Below, in pieces: positions 38,161 to 49,892 of a stretch of DNA of 64,000 nucleotides; positions within the stretch are counted from its first letter, which is position 1; each line of letters starts with the position of its first letter. The DNA comes from Istiophorus platypterus. Lineage: Eukaryota; Chordata; Actinopteri; Istiophoriformes; Istiophoridae. The stretch spans positions 13,280,089 to 13,344,088 of the forward strand of contig CM029112.1 in assembly GCA_016859345.1 (NCBI GenBank), in the 5' to 3' direction. Below the pieces are notes generated by a model. It was not told where the DNA came from, did not search any database, and was given only the letters and a program-made list of their open reading frames with translations. A program made the translations under genes and the position numbers.

Positions 38161-40580
38161 TATTAATATTGTTGTTTAATTTACAATATTGATATACATA
38201 TTGTAATGTAAAGAGTTGTTGCAAATCTTGCAAATCTTGTGAATGTAGTCTGAACTTAGGAAGCAAAGTGTGTCTTTATGGCTATAACTACAAAACTGTT
38301 TATGTCTTTAGAGGTTATTTTTATGTTTTTAAAATGATGATTAAATACTAGGATGCAAAACAAAGCCTGCCATTATTAAGTTGTTTACAGTTTATATTAA
38401 CGTTTTAATCATGTTTTGTTTGAAAAAAAAATATATTACTATGTTTAGGTGCATAGTTACTTCATAATCTAAAACATTACCGAAATTATTGCCCTGGGAT
38501 ATTCATTTGGCAAAGCATAAATGATTTTATCCTTTAAATACTTAAAAATTGTTAATGTCTTAAGTGTAAAGAGGACGCAGCTTTCATGCACTTAACACTG
38601 AAATTAGGAAAGCGATTACAGTATTTTATATGTATATTTTATTTGATATATTTTATTTTTATATAGATTTTATGTATTATTATATACTTTTTACTCCTCT
38701 CTATAACCCAACCCTACACATAACCAGCCAAAAGCAAAACTGCCTTCAAAACTATTTCTACAAAGCCTGTACTACTACCCCCAGATCATTTTCTTTTGTG
38801 TATTCTTCCTGTGTCATTAGAATACCCATTGTTTCTGTCCTATATCAACTTGCTGAAAACAAACATCCTGCCGACGGATTTCTTTCAATACTAAATTAAT
38901 GTAAACAAAGAAACCTAAATAGCTAGGCTATAGCTGATAATGTTTTTTTTTCAATTGGAAGGATAGCATTGTATTTAATTTAATTTCTTATCAGACTGAT
39001 AAGAGAAGGTTTCTAGGCGTGGCACTTTTATCAAAAATGAGAAGATGAATAACTTCTATTTTTCTCCAGAGATTGCTGCAGTCCCTAAACTTAGCACATA
39101 ATTGCATCCACAGGCATTAAACTAAGACCTGAACGCTTATTTCTAAAACCAGTCTATAACCTCATTATTTGATTTTTATGTGTAGCTGGGATCAAATGTT
39201 TTTGAACCCATGTAAATATAAGAGTTCATCATATTTACTTCTTGATGGTTTCTATACAGCCACAGCCTCTTGGGTGTTAGATTACTTCCATTGTGCTTCA
39301 TATCAGGAAAAACAAGGTATTGTCAGTGAAAATCAACATTAATTCCCCACAGGAAATAAAACAGTAAATAATGTAGTACACATAGAGTAGGGTACAGATA
39401 CACATTAGCGAAAGAGAAAAAATACATAGCAATCAGCCCAACAGTGAAGTAACAGTGACTTATTGTATTTTATTAGCAACACATTGGCCCTAGACAGCTA
39501 CTATAATGCCTAGTTTGGTTAACAGTAGACTGAAAAACAAAATTAAAAAATCACATTTCAACAATCTTAAAACAGCTGTAATACCTAATGTCATGTCACA
39601 TCTTGGGGATTTAATTACGGCATTACAGTGTTAACACAAATTAGCATTCTGTTGCTCATTTCTCTTCTCCTCAATGCATTGAGCATCAATAACAATGCTT
39701 CTGCTTAAGACATCTGGGTCTTCTGCACCTTCCTCCAGCAGCTCATGAGATTTCCATCACAACATGGTCTCAGTAATGAAGTTCCTTGCTTTTAGCACCA
39801 GGCCAACGTTCATACATTTGCATCGTCTTCCTTTTCCTCACTCTCTCCTCTTTTTTCTCTTTTTGGCGTCTGCCCGACAGGCTCAAACTACATGCATAAG
39901 ACCTGCCTCCTTGACTTTTGGCAACTAAACGATGAGACAACTGACAACATGTGACACCGATGCTCCAACAAGGACATTTGAGAAGTAGATAAAAGATGTC
40001 TGGCTTGGTCACAGATCTTAGAAAATAACAGATGTAACAATGTCAGGTAAACTGCTATAGATTGCTGCTATGGATTGTTGCTATAGAAGGAGGAGGTGAC
40101 TTCAAGACTGCCAATCACACCACAAGTTTACACAACCTAAAATTAGTGAAGGACCCCATACTTGTTGCACATTGAGTCCCACTGTAGTCTGTTGTTTTTT
40201 AGGTCGCAAAATGAACACCAGGATGCACAAAATGAGTCTATTTCCATCCAGGGGTCTTATGCAGGAGGGGTCAGGGGCCTCTTACCTGATAGTCTGTTAA
40301 CGTCTCTCATCCATATTTTACTGTGTTCTTGTTAGATCCTACTGAGGTAGGTGGTGTTAAGAGTGTTTACAAGAGGTTTTGCCATCCACATAATTACCTC
40401 AAGTTTTTATGTCTAAAATGAGATAAGATGTTATACAGCAATAGCTATTAGAAAGATGCATATAGTGGACTTTCATCCTCACATCTCTTGTTTTTATGAA
40501 AGCAGAATTGGGGCCAGTCAAGGACAGAGTCATTAAATCTCCTGGCATGACTTAGGAGGACAGGTTGGAAAGTTTTAAAA

Positions 40581-40602
40581 GGCCAGAGGTACACCTCTGG
40601 CC
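40581..40602. repeat. Near-perfect 22-base palindrome
   Basis: Ten-base arms ggccagaggt and acctctggcc are perfect inverted repeats around a 2-base centre (ac). It lies in otherwise unremarkable intergenic sequence. Confidence 0.8.
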
Positions 40603-41512
40603 AAATTTCCTCTGCTCTTTGCCCCCCCCCCCCTTTGGATCACATAATAAAACCTCAGCATCCTGTCTGGAGGCTGATTTTGAAACCTCAAATATGTGCC
40701 TTTATTTGCTCATGTTGATGTGCCACTGCCAGTGAAAATTGATGGGGAATCATTTTATAATCACCAACCTTGATAGATTCTGTGGATTAAAAAAAACACT
40801 GGTCAACACCCAGAGTCTTTGAAAAATTGAGGCGCAAAAAGAAATGACTTGTATTTTTAAAAGAAATACTTTCATAATGACAATAACACTCTTATTTCTT
40901 CTCATTTGTGTTGCCTGTATTTGAACCTCAGACTGGATTGTATGTGACAGTTCTGTTATTTAGCCCTTCTCCCTGCCTCTGTGCATTGTTTGTCTCTCTT
41001 TCATGATCACTCCCACTGTATCTTTTGCTTTCAGCAAACTTTTAACGTAACCGACACTAGCATGGAAGGTACACTGTGAAATGAAACTGGAAAGAAATTC
41101 TGAAGACACAAAGAAACAAATAACAAGGCTTAGATACGAAGAGGGGCCATCTGGGTGTGTCCTAAAGGGGGGTGGCTTGTGGAGGGCAGAGGACAGAAGC
41201 AGTTTCTATAGGAAAGCTAATTGAAGAGGCAGATGAACAGAGCTAGGAAAACGTCTCTTTTTAGTTCTGACTATAAAACAGCGCTTACAGGGGGTTAAAC
41301 AGGGACTTGGTCGTGTCACATGACATGACAGACACAGACTCCTTCCCTTAAAGTGCTGTTGCCATTAATAGTGCTCCACCGTATGGAATTGATGGGAAAT
41401 CTTCAGGGGAGTCATAGATAAATAAGAAACTGAAAAGACATTCAATACCACAAAGTAACCAGTATGATTACATGTCTGACACAGACATCTTTCAGCAGTG
41501 ACATGTTTCAAT

Positions 41513-41780
41513 TCAATTCAATTCAACTTTAATTATATAGCACCGTATACTAACAGACATTATCTCAGGGCACTTTTCATATAGATCAGGTCTAGACCAG
41601 ACTCTTTATAGTTATTATTTACAGAGACCCAACATTTCCGCCATGAGCAGCACTTAGTGACAGCGGCAACAAAAAACCTTTTAACAGGTAGAAACGTTGA
41701 ACAGAACCTGGCTCATGGTGGTGGTGGTGGGGGGGGGGGTCTGCCTCGACGTGCCAGAGAGAGAGGGAAAGAGAGAGAGA
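41513..41780 (-). mobile_element. L2-clade LINE 3' tail
   Basis: The plus strand reads caattcaattcaactttaat, then gggcacttttcatatagatc, aggtctagaccagactcttt and acagagacccaacatttc: the 3' end, in reverse, of a very common fish LINE family, related to the element at 24683-25800. It ends in G-rich and GA-rich low-complexity sequence (41713-41800). Confidence 0.65.
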
Positions 41781-42059
41781 GAGACAAGGGGGGCAGGATG
41801 GAGGAGAGAGAGCATAGCATAATAATGGGACTAATAGCTATATACTGTAGTTATACTAACAGGGCTTATAATAGGACTAAATGAAATGGTAACAGTGGCA
41901 ATCATAATAATTAAAGCAGTGGGAGTAGATCAGGCTCATGGGGCAGTAGGTGGTCTGCAGTCCTGGATTATTTGTCAGCAATTTTTAGAATTGTCTTGAC
42001 CTCAGTTTTACATAGTTAACCCAATCCTGAAATGTAGTTTTTGTTGACAGTTTTTTAAA

Positions 42060-42960
42060 ATTCATTAATTAAAAAAAAAATAAAAAATTTAATTGGTGAA
42101 AAGCATAAGAAAACATATAACACAGTGCTGGGTTTACAGGTCACCATTTTTTGTATTTTTCTTTCCCCATCCACCCATCCCCCTAAACAACAACAGGGAA
42201 AAAAAAAACAGCGACAATCAACAAGAAAGAAAACGATGCAATAACCCTAACAATGGGGTGAGTGAGTAGATTGCATAAGGCCATGGAGTTAAGGGGTAAG
42301 TTGATTAGGAGCCTGCTACAGGGGGCTGATGATTTCTAGGTCAGGAGTGTTCTTCACCTGGCTAGGAGTGTTGCAAAAGCAATACTGTCAACCTTGTTGG
42401 AAGGGTGAGGGAGGGGCTCTGCTGGCCCTCCGAAAATGGCCAGTAACTGGCAAGGCTGTAAGCTGGTATTCAACAATGGTGAGAATCCATCGAAAATCGA
42501 GGACCAGTCGGTTCTAAGCTTTGGGCAAGACCTGAAACTGTGTGTGAGGTCTGCCTGTGAACTGCTGCAATGATCACATTTGGTATCGCAATCAGGGCAA
42601 TTTTCATGCAGTTTAGAGTCACTGAAATAGACTCTGTGCACCACCTTAGCTGGATGAAACTGAGTTGAGCACAGGATGATGAAGAATTCACCCTATCCAT
42701 ACCTCCTCCCACCCCTACCCCATGGATCCCCCTTTTCATTACAAGGTCATGGGCAAGGAATCAAATATGTGCGTTGTGACAGACCTAAAGGTAACGGAAA
42801 AGATTTGAAGGTGGCAGAGTAATTTTAAGATATAAAGAATTGATGTATCACCACCATAGAGGTCTTTGAAATGATTGATACCCAATCTGCTCCAGGGGGT
42901 AAAAGTCGAGTCCAAAATGGTAATTGCCAATAGGCCCCAGACACGACCCTGAGGAAAACT
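42060..42960 (-). mobile_element. Decayed L1-clade LINE, C-terminal ORF2 part
   Basis: Minus-strand broken frames read PWSRLGINHFKDLYGGD (about 42890-42840), then an H-x-C type motif region CPDCDTKCDHCSSSQADLTHSF and SCPKL (about 42600-42500), and ILAIFGG-like residues, matching the C-terminal cysteine-motif region of fish L1-type ORF2 proteins. The A-rich and T-rich stretch at 42060-42110 could be its tail. Frame changes show it is dead. Confidence 0.65.
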
Positions 42961-43700
42961 TAAAATGACAGCGGAACTGTATCAGTATCTGTATCTTTCG
43001 AGTACACAGCAGGAGTTGAGTGGCCGGGGGGGTCGGGGGGGGGGGGTAGGAACAAACCAGTGCAGATAGGGAGGATGGATTTTTTATTTCTTAAACTCCT
43101 TTTGTCTCGTTAAAGTTCTGCCTCTTCAACGTCTTGTCTTTGTCGGGGTAAAAAAGGTCGCTGACAAATGTATTTTCTCACAATTTTCAGTGAAGAAAAA
43201 TCACACAGAAAGACTCTTCACTGTCCACTTTCTTTGCTGCCTTCAAAACAAGGGCAGACTGTATCTGTTGAGCAAGGTCACTGCTTTCCACTGCTGTGTA
43301 TTCATTGCATCCCGTCAACACATGTGCTTCTCATCCATTAAGAATGCATCCAGACTGCCACAGGATCCCTGGCCGCATGGAGATAAAACTCTGGATCTCC
43401 AGAGGCACAGACACACCAGCACTAGCTCTTCCCTTTGACAAACTTTTGCAGTACTTAATAAAATAGTGACATACAATCTTGGAATTGTTCTGACCTCTAG
43501 TGGCCATATATATATATATATACTAGAATATGTGGATTTGAAGTCAGAACAGTACCTTCCAGTGTCTACCTGTAATTATCAGTGTAACTGTAGCACAGCG
43601 AATTCCAGATTTGATGTGGTCCTGTGACCTCTCCGAGTCCTCAGCGCCTTCCTGACTGTCATCAGGCCTTCATGTGTCAAAGTCATGTGTTTAGATTTGG

Positions 43701-43770
43701 ATCATTCTCTCCCACACACTTACTTAGTGTGTGAGAGAGAATGATAAACATGATAAACATCTGGATAAAC
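43701..43770. repeat. 20-bp hairpin followed by GATAAACAT direct repeats
   Basis: Arms 43701-43720 and 43726-43745 are reverse complements with a single mismatch, around a 5-base loop (tactt). Directly after and overlapping the second arm come three copies of gataaacat (from 43743). The loop is shorter than in typical microRNA precursors. Confidence 0.7.
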
Positions 43771-45009
43771 ATGATTGTACAGACACTGACAAATATTCTT
43801 ATTAGAGCTAAAGTTACAATAAATAGTTAGTTAGTTTCAAAAAGTGATTCAATAAGCTGCATGCTAATAGAAAACGATGAACCACACATAATGTAAAATG
43901 TAGTTGTTTTTTTTTTTAACACTCTTGTGCATGTAGTTGAAATGTGTCCAGTATAACAAGCTATGCAACAAGTGAAACACCACATCTTCCTTACTCTCAC
44001 CACTTTGGTTTCGTTGATTTTAGATGTGTTGACTGTTGATGACAGCTTAATAGCTTAATAGAGACAAAACAATGCAGGAGGATGAATATTGCACTTACAT
44101 TTCTGTGGCTTTTCTGTGTCAACGCTGAACAACAGATGCACAAGTTGCAACTGTGTAGGTATGTGACTTAAATGTATGACAAAGACTGCAGGCTTTCCGA
44201 ATCCTAAACCAAAACCATTTTGTCAAATTATCAGAAATCCTACTTCACAATAAATGTTTAAATGCACAAAAGTGACAGCTGATAAAGAGCCACCTTATTA
44301 GGAAGCTTATTGTAAATGTATAAGTCTGCTATATATATAATTATATATCACAGGAGCAGTTGTAGGCTGAAAAAATGTCAATAGATGCTGTGACACAGAG
44401 AGACTGATTAATATTCTTCTGTCAAGGGACTACTTGGTCCTTTGATCTTTAGTAGACTGAGTCAGTATTTAGTAATATTCTTTAGTTCTTTATGCGTGTA
44501 TGTGTTCTGTAAAGGGACTGAAGCTCTGAGAGATGATTGATTTGCAGCATCACTAGGTCAACAAAGAGCACTTTGTTCTTGACCAAACACATCTCTCTCC
44601 CCCTCTCTCCCCCTCCTTTTGTTGAGCTCATAACTCTTTTTTATTATTATTATTTATTTTATGGTTATTATTTGAGCTTTTTTTTCTCTGATCATTCATG
44701 TGGGAAGTGGCAGGAAAAAGAATTGAGGGGGTTGAACAGCTAGGTCACAATAGAATAACATCCTTCCTCTACTGGCTTTATGATAATTGTAGCTGTTTTA
44801 CTGTTCTTCCTCCTGCCTCGATCTTTTTGTTGATGCAAAGTAACAGGTACGTAAATCTTATTTTACAAATTTGCAGTTAGATATTGATCACTGGATGTTG
44901 CCATCCTCTTAAAGTTGTTAGTTTTGTGTTTGTATAAGGTGGTGAGTGTTGACATACCTAATCTAGCTGTCATATTCCATCACTTTTGAAGAGATACAAC
45001 CGTCTCAAT

Positions 45010-45058
<49 letters not shown>

Positions 45059-45115
45059 TTTATTATTATTATTTTATTTTTTAATGCACAAAGCTTTTTT
45101 TTTTTTTTAATAAAA
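45010..45115. repeat. (TA)n and poly-T/A low-complexity tract
   Basis: TATATA run followed by T runs, an ATT-rich run and another T run. Confidence 0.9.
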
Positions 45116-45964
45116 ATATACATGGCACTTTAAGCCATATCCAGCCACATTGTCCGAATGAAGCAGGGTGAGGCACAAACGCATTTTCACTGTGGTGAGT
45201 CGGAGTGCTCCATCAGTGCATGGGGCTCATGTTACTCTAATTGATTTACTATGGATTGTATGGAAACATGAAGGCTTGCAGGGACTGGCTGGTCCTATTC
45301 ACTATGAGCTACAGAGTGACCTCCGTACATTGTGGCATTGCATTCTTCTATATTAGCTAAATACGGACAAAGGGAGTACTTAGCCACTAATGATAATTTA
45401 GTGCATGACAAAGCTAAGTATGACATGATTGGACTAATGTATGGTGGCTGCACCACTGAAAGAGGATCTAAACAGGTACCAAGCGACACTATCCGAGCAA
45501 ACTGACGCTCTATTTCGCATATGTGACTCATAAAATGCTGCTGCCCCCCACTTCCTTGAATCAAGAGCTACTGTGGTAATACAGTATTTGAAGTATTCTG
45601 ACATTTCTTTAAAATAACCCTTAGTTTTGATAGCTATTGCTATTTGATGAAATAGATACATGAAATGGTCACGTGCTATATGTATTTGTTGTGGCAACAG
45701 TACATTAGAATGGGCAAATTAAATTACAAGTGTTTATCATGTATGTACATTAGATTACACCCTATAAAGCTAACTAATCATTGTTGAAGAGGCCTACATA
45801 CTTTCAGGGGGAATGTTGGCAGATGTTTTAGGCTAAAAATCAGAACCCAGTAGATTGTGTCAAACAAACATTGTTGTTAAGTTCATACTTATTAACCTGA
45901 AAGCCAGTTGTTCAAACTGAAATAAATAAACACATTCTTTGTGTTTAGTCAGGATATCTAAGGG

Positions 45965-48093
45965 ATGGAGAAAGGTTACCCACCACAGGACACAGCTCCC
46001 CCATACCCTGGACCACCTATGAACTGTGGGGGTGCAGTACCCCAGCCGGAAATGTACCCTCAGCCTGGCCTTTTACCTGCAGCCCCTCCACCTGCTGGAT
46101 ACCAAGGAGGTCTGTGTCTGAGATCACTGATTAAGTTAAAAGATGATGCTTTTACTTTTGAGACATCGGTGTAACCTGTTCAGGGGTTAATTTTGCCGTT
46201 CTGAGGCCTTACATCTCACTCTCACACCTTTTTCTGTGGAAAAAAAGAAAAAAAAATGAATGGACCTTTGCCCTCAAGTCATGCTTTGTATAGCCTGTTA
46301 GCAACTTATGTACACATAACCACCCATTAGGCAAAGAATGTTCAAATACAATAACCTATCAAAGTCAACAAAAAAGAAAGAAAAGGATTAACCCTAATGT
46401 GCTTATATTTTACAAATGTATATGTAATGTATTTATTTTATGCAGAGACTGTTGTGTTCTGGTAGGTGATTTATGGAAATATCTGTTCTAAACTGTACTT
46501 TTCTGTCTCAGTAAACTGTGTAATGTCATTGGCCAGGTATTTCTGCTACAGTATCGACTGTACCCGTCACAGCAGGTGAGGAAATGCGCTTGGTCCAAGA
46601 CAACACTGTTCCACATGATAGCAATGCCTATGTTGTACCATTTCTCAGAAGATGCGTATGCACACACATGCACATATTAAAGGTCTATTTACACAGTTCA
46701 CTCATCTGCTTCCTACCAGATGGATCTGAAGAACAGCCCCTTTGTAGCCTCTGTGTATAACAAAAAGCTATTGTTCAGTGTTTGTTCTGTGTAGAGTCAC
46801 ATTTTTAGTCCCACTTTTTGTAACAGATGAGTAAGGATTCCCAGCACGGGTATATTACTTCTTCACATGAACCTCACATGTGAAAAATGAACATTATTCC
46901 AATCTGAACCATCAAAGCCATAAAACACTCTGATTGACCTGGTGTGATTGCTCAGTAGTGTCTTCACAGTACAGTGAGCATAGAAAGGCTGATGGACAAA
47001 CAGAGCACTCACTGCAAAACAGAGGACTGTCTCCTTATCAAATTACAGTTGTTGTGCAGCCTCTCCTGGTTTTGTTGAATCACTGCAGTCAGTGCATTCT
47101 ATCCTTATATCTGGTAATGGCAGCCCAAAGAGGACGGTCTGCGGTAACAACAGAAATGCCTGACTAGCTGGCCACAACAGTTACATCCGTCACTGAATTA
47201 TGTGTCGAAAACAAATAAACTACATTAGTTACTTCTTAAGAAGGTGCGAGGCCTTTTTTTTAAATCATGTGGCTTTTTCCACCAGCTTTGTGTTTACATA
47301 TATATGACCTAAGGTGTCTGTTTGTATCCACCAGAGGTCAGTATTCATGTTTATCATGGAAATCTGATGTTGTGGTACACAATCCTGCGACCATCACTGC
47401 CTGTCCAATCAGCCAATGTGGCCCTCTACAATGTGTTTTACTTAGGAGGGGTTTTAATCTTATCGATTACTGTTAAATACTGACAAGGTTTAAAAAAATG
47501 TGCAGAGTAGCTTCCATTTATCAGTGATCATATACTGCACTGAGCGATGGGTCTAGAGAGGGGGCACTGATTTCAAGCCTCTGCAACCGAATATGGAGAC
47601 AAACCCTTTACTTTATATGTTGTTTCGTGTCCTCAGTCACTCACATAGTAATACCACCTGCACTACAGGACGTCCCAGGACAAGCTGTGTGTCCCCACTG
47701 CAATCAGACTGTGCTCACCAGGACAGAGTACACAGCAGGCCTGATGACCTGGGCCATTTGCGGTGGCCTCACCCTCTTTGGGTAAAAACAGCCTTTTGGG
47801 TATAAACTCGCTGCAAGTCCAGTTTTGCGTAGTTTCTACCTTATGGAAAAAATAAATCTTCAAGAATCTTCAACTATAAATCAGAAATTAAAAAAGAGAG
47901 GAAACAATAAAGATTCAATTTTTGAAGCTATCATTACTTTAGGAATAAAACTGTAAAGTTATATTTCCCTTTGTTTCGCTCCTATAGGTGTTTTCTTTGC
48001 TGCTGTATCCCGTTCTGCATTGATTCCTGTAAAGATGTGGAGCATCACTGTCCATCCTGCCACAGAGTCATCTACATATACAAGCGAATGTAA
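45965..48093 (+). CDS. litaf: LITAF-like zinc-binding endosomal membrane protein (three exons)
   Basis: Exons 45965-46109, 47637-47781 and 47988-48093 join in phases 1 and 2 to a complete 131-residue protein. The N-terminus (MEKGYPPQDTAPPYPGPP on to about residue 46) is proline-rich, as in teleost LPS-induced TNF factor homologues. Exon 2 begins VTHIVIPPALQDVPGQ and enters the LITAF domain with the first zinc-binding knuckle CPHC (67-70); a hydrophobic, cysteine-rich membrane-inserting segment follows (about 84-108, GLMTWAICGG to LCCCIPFC), then DVEHHCPSCHR with the second knuckle (118-121), and the protein ends YKRM. The family acts at the cytosolic face of late endosomes and lysosomes in protein sorting; LPS-linked TNF induction is reported. 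Splice sites: GGAG|GTCTGT, tcctcag|TC, GG|GTAAAA, cctatag|G. An acceptor 13 bases before the ATG (gtgtttag) implies a 5'UTR exon. No frame defects. CDIP1 is the nearest alternative, but it has a longer N-terminus. Confidence 0.92.
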
Positions 48094-49345
48094 AACTATC
48101 CTGACTGTGTATAGGGAAGAGAAACTCAGTACTTACATACATAGTAGCTTATATAGTCTGCAGCACATTTTTATATTTCCTATCTGCCCTGTCACTGTTC
48201 CTGACATTTTCTTCCTCTCTTGCCTCATCGTGTATATACTATTCCTCTGTCATTTTTCTTCCTTTAAAAGAAAGCCATTTGTTTAATGAACTGTTAGGCT
48301 AAGTGTGCACATTAGCATGCTAATTTGCTCACAGTGAAATTGTTAACATGCTATGCTGATGGAAATGTCATTATTTTTGCCGGTAGCCTATCTGGTCATA
48401 AACCAAAGTAATGGACAAAAAAAGAAAAAAAAAAGATCTGACCAGATGCTGATGCTAAATGAAAGGTAAGGGAGTCAAAGTTATCATGACTTATTATCTC
48501 TGGGCCACGAATGTTTCCGCCAAAATTCATGCCAATGCATCTCGTGGTTGAGTCATCACCATTTATTGCCATGGAACTGCAAGTGTCTGTACAATATGTT
48601 GTGCACTTTCATTAAATTGTTTCACTGAATAACTGAAAACTTTGACCTGCTGGTGGTGCTGAAAGAAAAGTCAGTGGTTCACCAAAGTTATTGCTATGTA
48701 TTATCTTGGGACATTGAATATTCTAAGTAAATATAAAAATTACATGACTTGCACAAAACTGAAAATATGCAAATAAGTTTGAAGAAAGCACAAAAAAACA
48801 CTTACATAGGAAAAGAACTCAAAATGAAAGGAAAAGAAAAACAGAACTGCAGTAAGATGAGAGTGAGAAAAAAACAGGTGTTGCCAGAGTAACTGTGAGT
48901 AAACATAGGAACCGTGGTTTGCAATCAATTATAGAAATCATACAGTATTATAGCCTAATGTTTTTTTTCGTTAAACAACAGGGACTACCAGGAGAATCTT
49001 GATTTTGATTTTGTTTTTTTAAATCTCATCAACCTCAAAGCAAAGTAAAACATCTCAGAATTCCTCATGGAATAGTTTGTGCTGGCAAATCAAGTTTCAT
49101 CAACTCTGTCTGCCATGTTTTCACAAGCTTTGGCAGATTAAATCTGTGGGTGCAGTGTTATTTACTGTTAAAAGTATGAATAACTGTTTATTATGACAAT
49201 TCTGAACAAAAATGATCCACAATTCCTTAAGAATTGAATGCAGTATAAACTAAATGTGGATAGTCCTTCCTTGACCGTAATAAAAATACAGAACCTAATT
49301 GACCAGTGTTTGGAAAATTCTGAAACAAACACAGGAGCACTGTCT
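48094..49345. other. 3' flank of litaf and intergenic, nothing seen
   Basis: AT-rich noncoding sequence including the litaf 3'UTR. No gene-like feature. Confidence 0.5.
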
Positions 49346-49892
49346 GAAATTTATAAGATTAGGAGATTTATTTTAACTTGCAGCAAGGAAACAATTTACA
49401 CACACACACACACAGCTTGCAGTGTAAATGTTCAAAAATACAGAGTTCACATGAGACTTTTATAATGCCAGATGGGCAGAGGCTTGCATTCTTACTGACA
49501 TATATCAAAGCCATGGTGAAGGCAGGTCTTTGTAGATGGCCTTGAGGAGAGGAACAGAATGCCCTGTTCCTCTGGTATTCACCTCCTCCCCTTGGCGCAG
49601 CCTCTATCTTCATGAGATAGATGCACAAAATCCTACACAAGTAATAATACGAGGTCAATGCGAGGTGATTACACAGTCATGAGCTGGAGGTGCAGGTTAC
49701 TGGCAGGGGCTGGGGCATCAGAATATGCCTTTGAGGAAAAATGTAAGTGTGTATTTGAGAGTGTAGCTGTAGGAATCTGGTTGCAGGTGTCTCTAAGCAT
49801 CTGCAGGTGGAGGCGGTGCCAAAGGTTTTTTGCGGAAGTTTTAGGGGGAGGCATCAGATTAAAGGCATCAGCAAAATGTGTATTTACAGGTC

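Larger units (their letters stand above)
36779..41510. other. Intergenic, no gene seen
   Basis: AT-rich noncoding sequence. The start holds the promoter region of MYADM-like copy B. A trinucleotide repeat (38045-38160) and an inverted repeat (40581-40602) are listed separately, and there is a C run at about 40622-40634. Confidence 0.5.
42961..45960. other. Intergenic, no gene seen
   Basis: Noncoding, with G runs at 43024-43047, (TA)n at about 43508-43522, a long hairpin at 43701-43745, and an AT-rich low-complexity stretch at about 45010-45115. No exon recognised apart from a possible 5'UTR acceptor of litaf near 45952. Confidence 0.5.

Noticed and set aside
37859..38266. 135-codon minus-strand frame with long Ile and Thr runs
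   Set aside because: Translation of an (ATT)n/(GTT)n microsatellite.
43701..43745. MicroRNA precursor
   Set aside because: The 20-bp stem and 5-base loop are too short for a normal Drosha/Dicer substrate.
47320..47345. Extra litaf exon or CTCF site at ccaccagaggtcag
   Set aside because: The exon junction 46109-47637 already closes the reading frame, and the motif alone is common in repeats; not listed as a feature.
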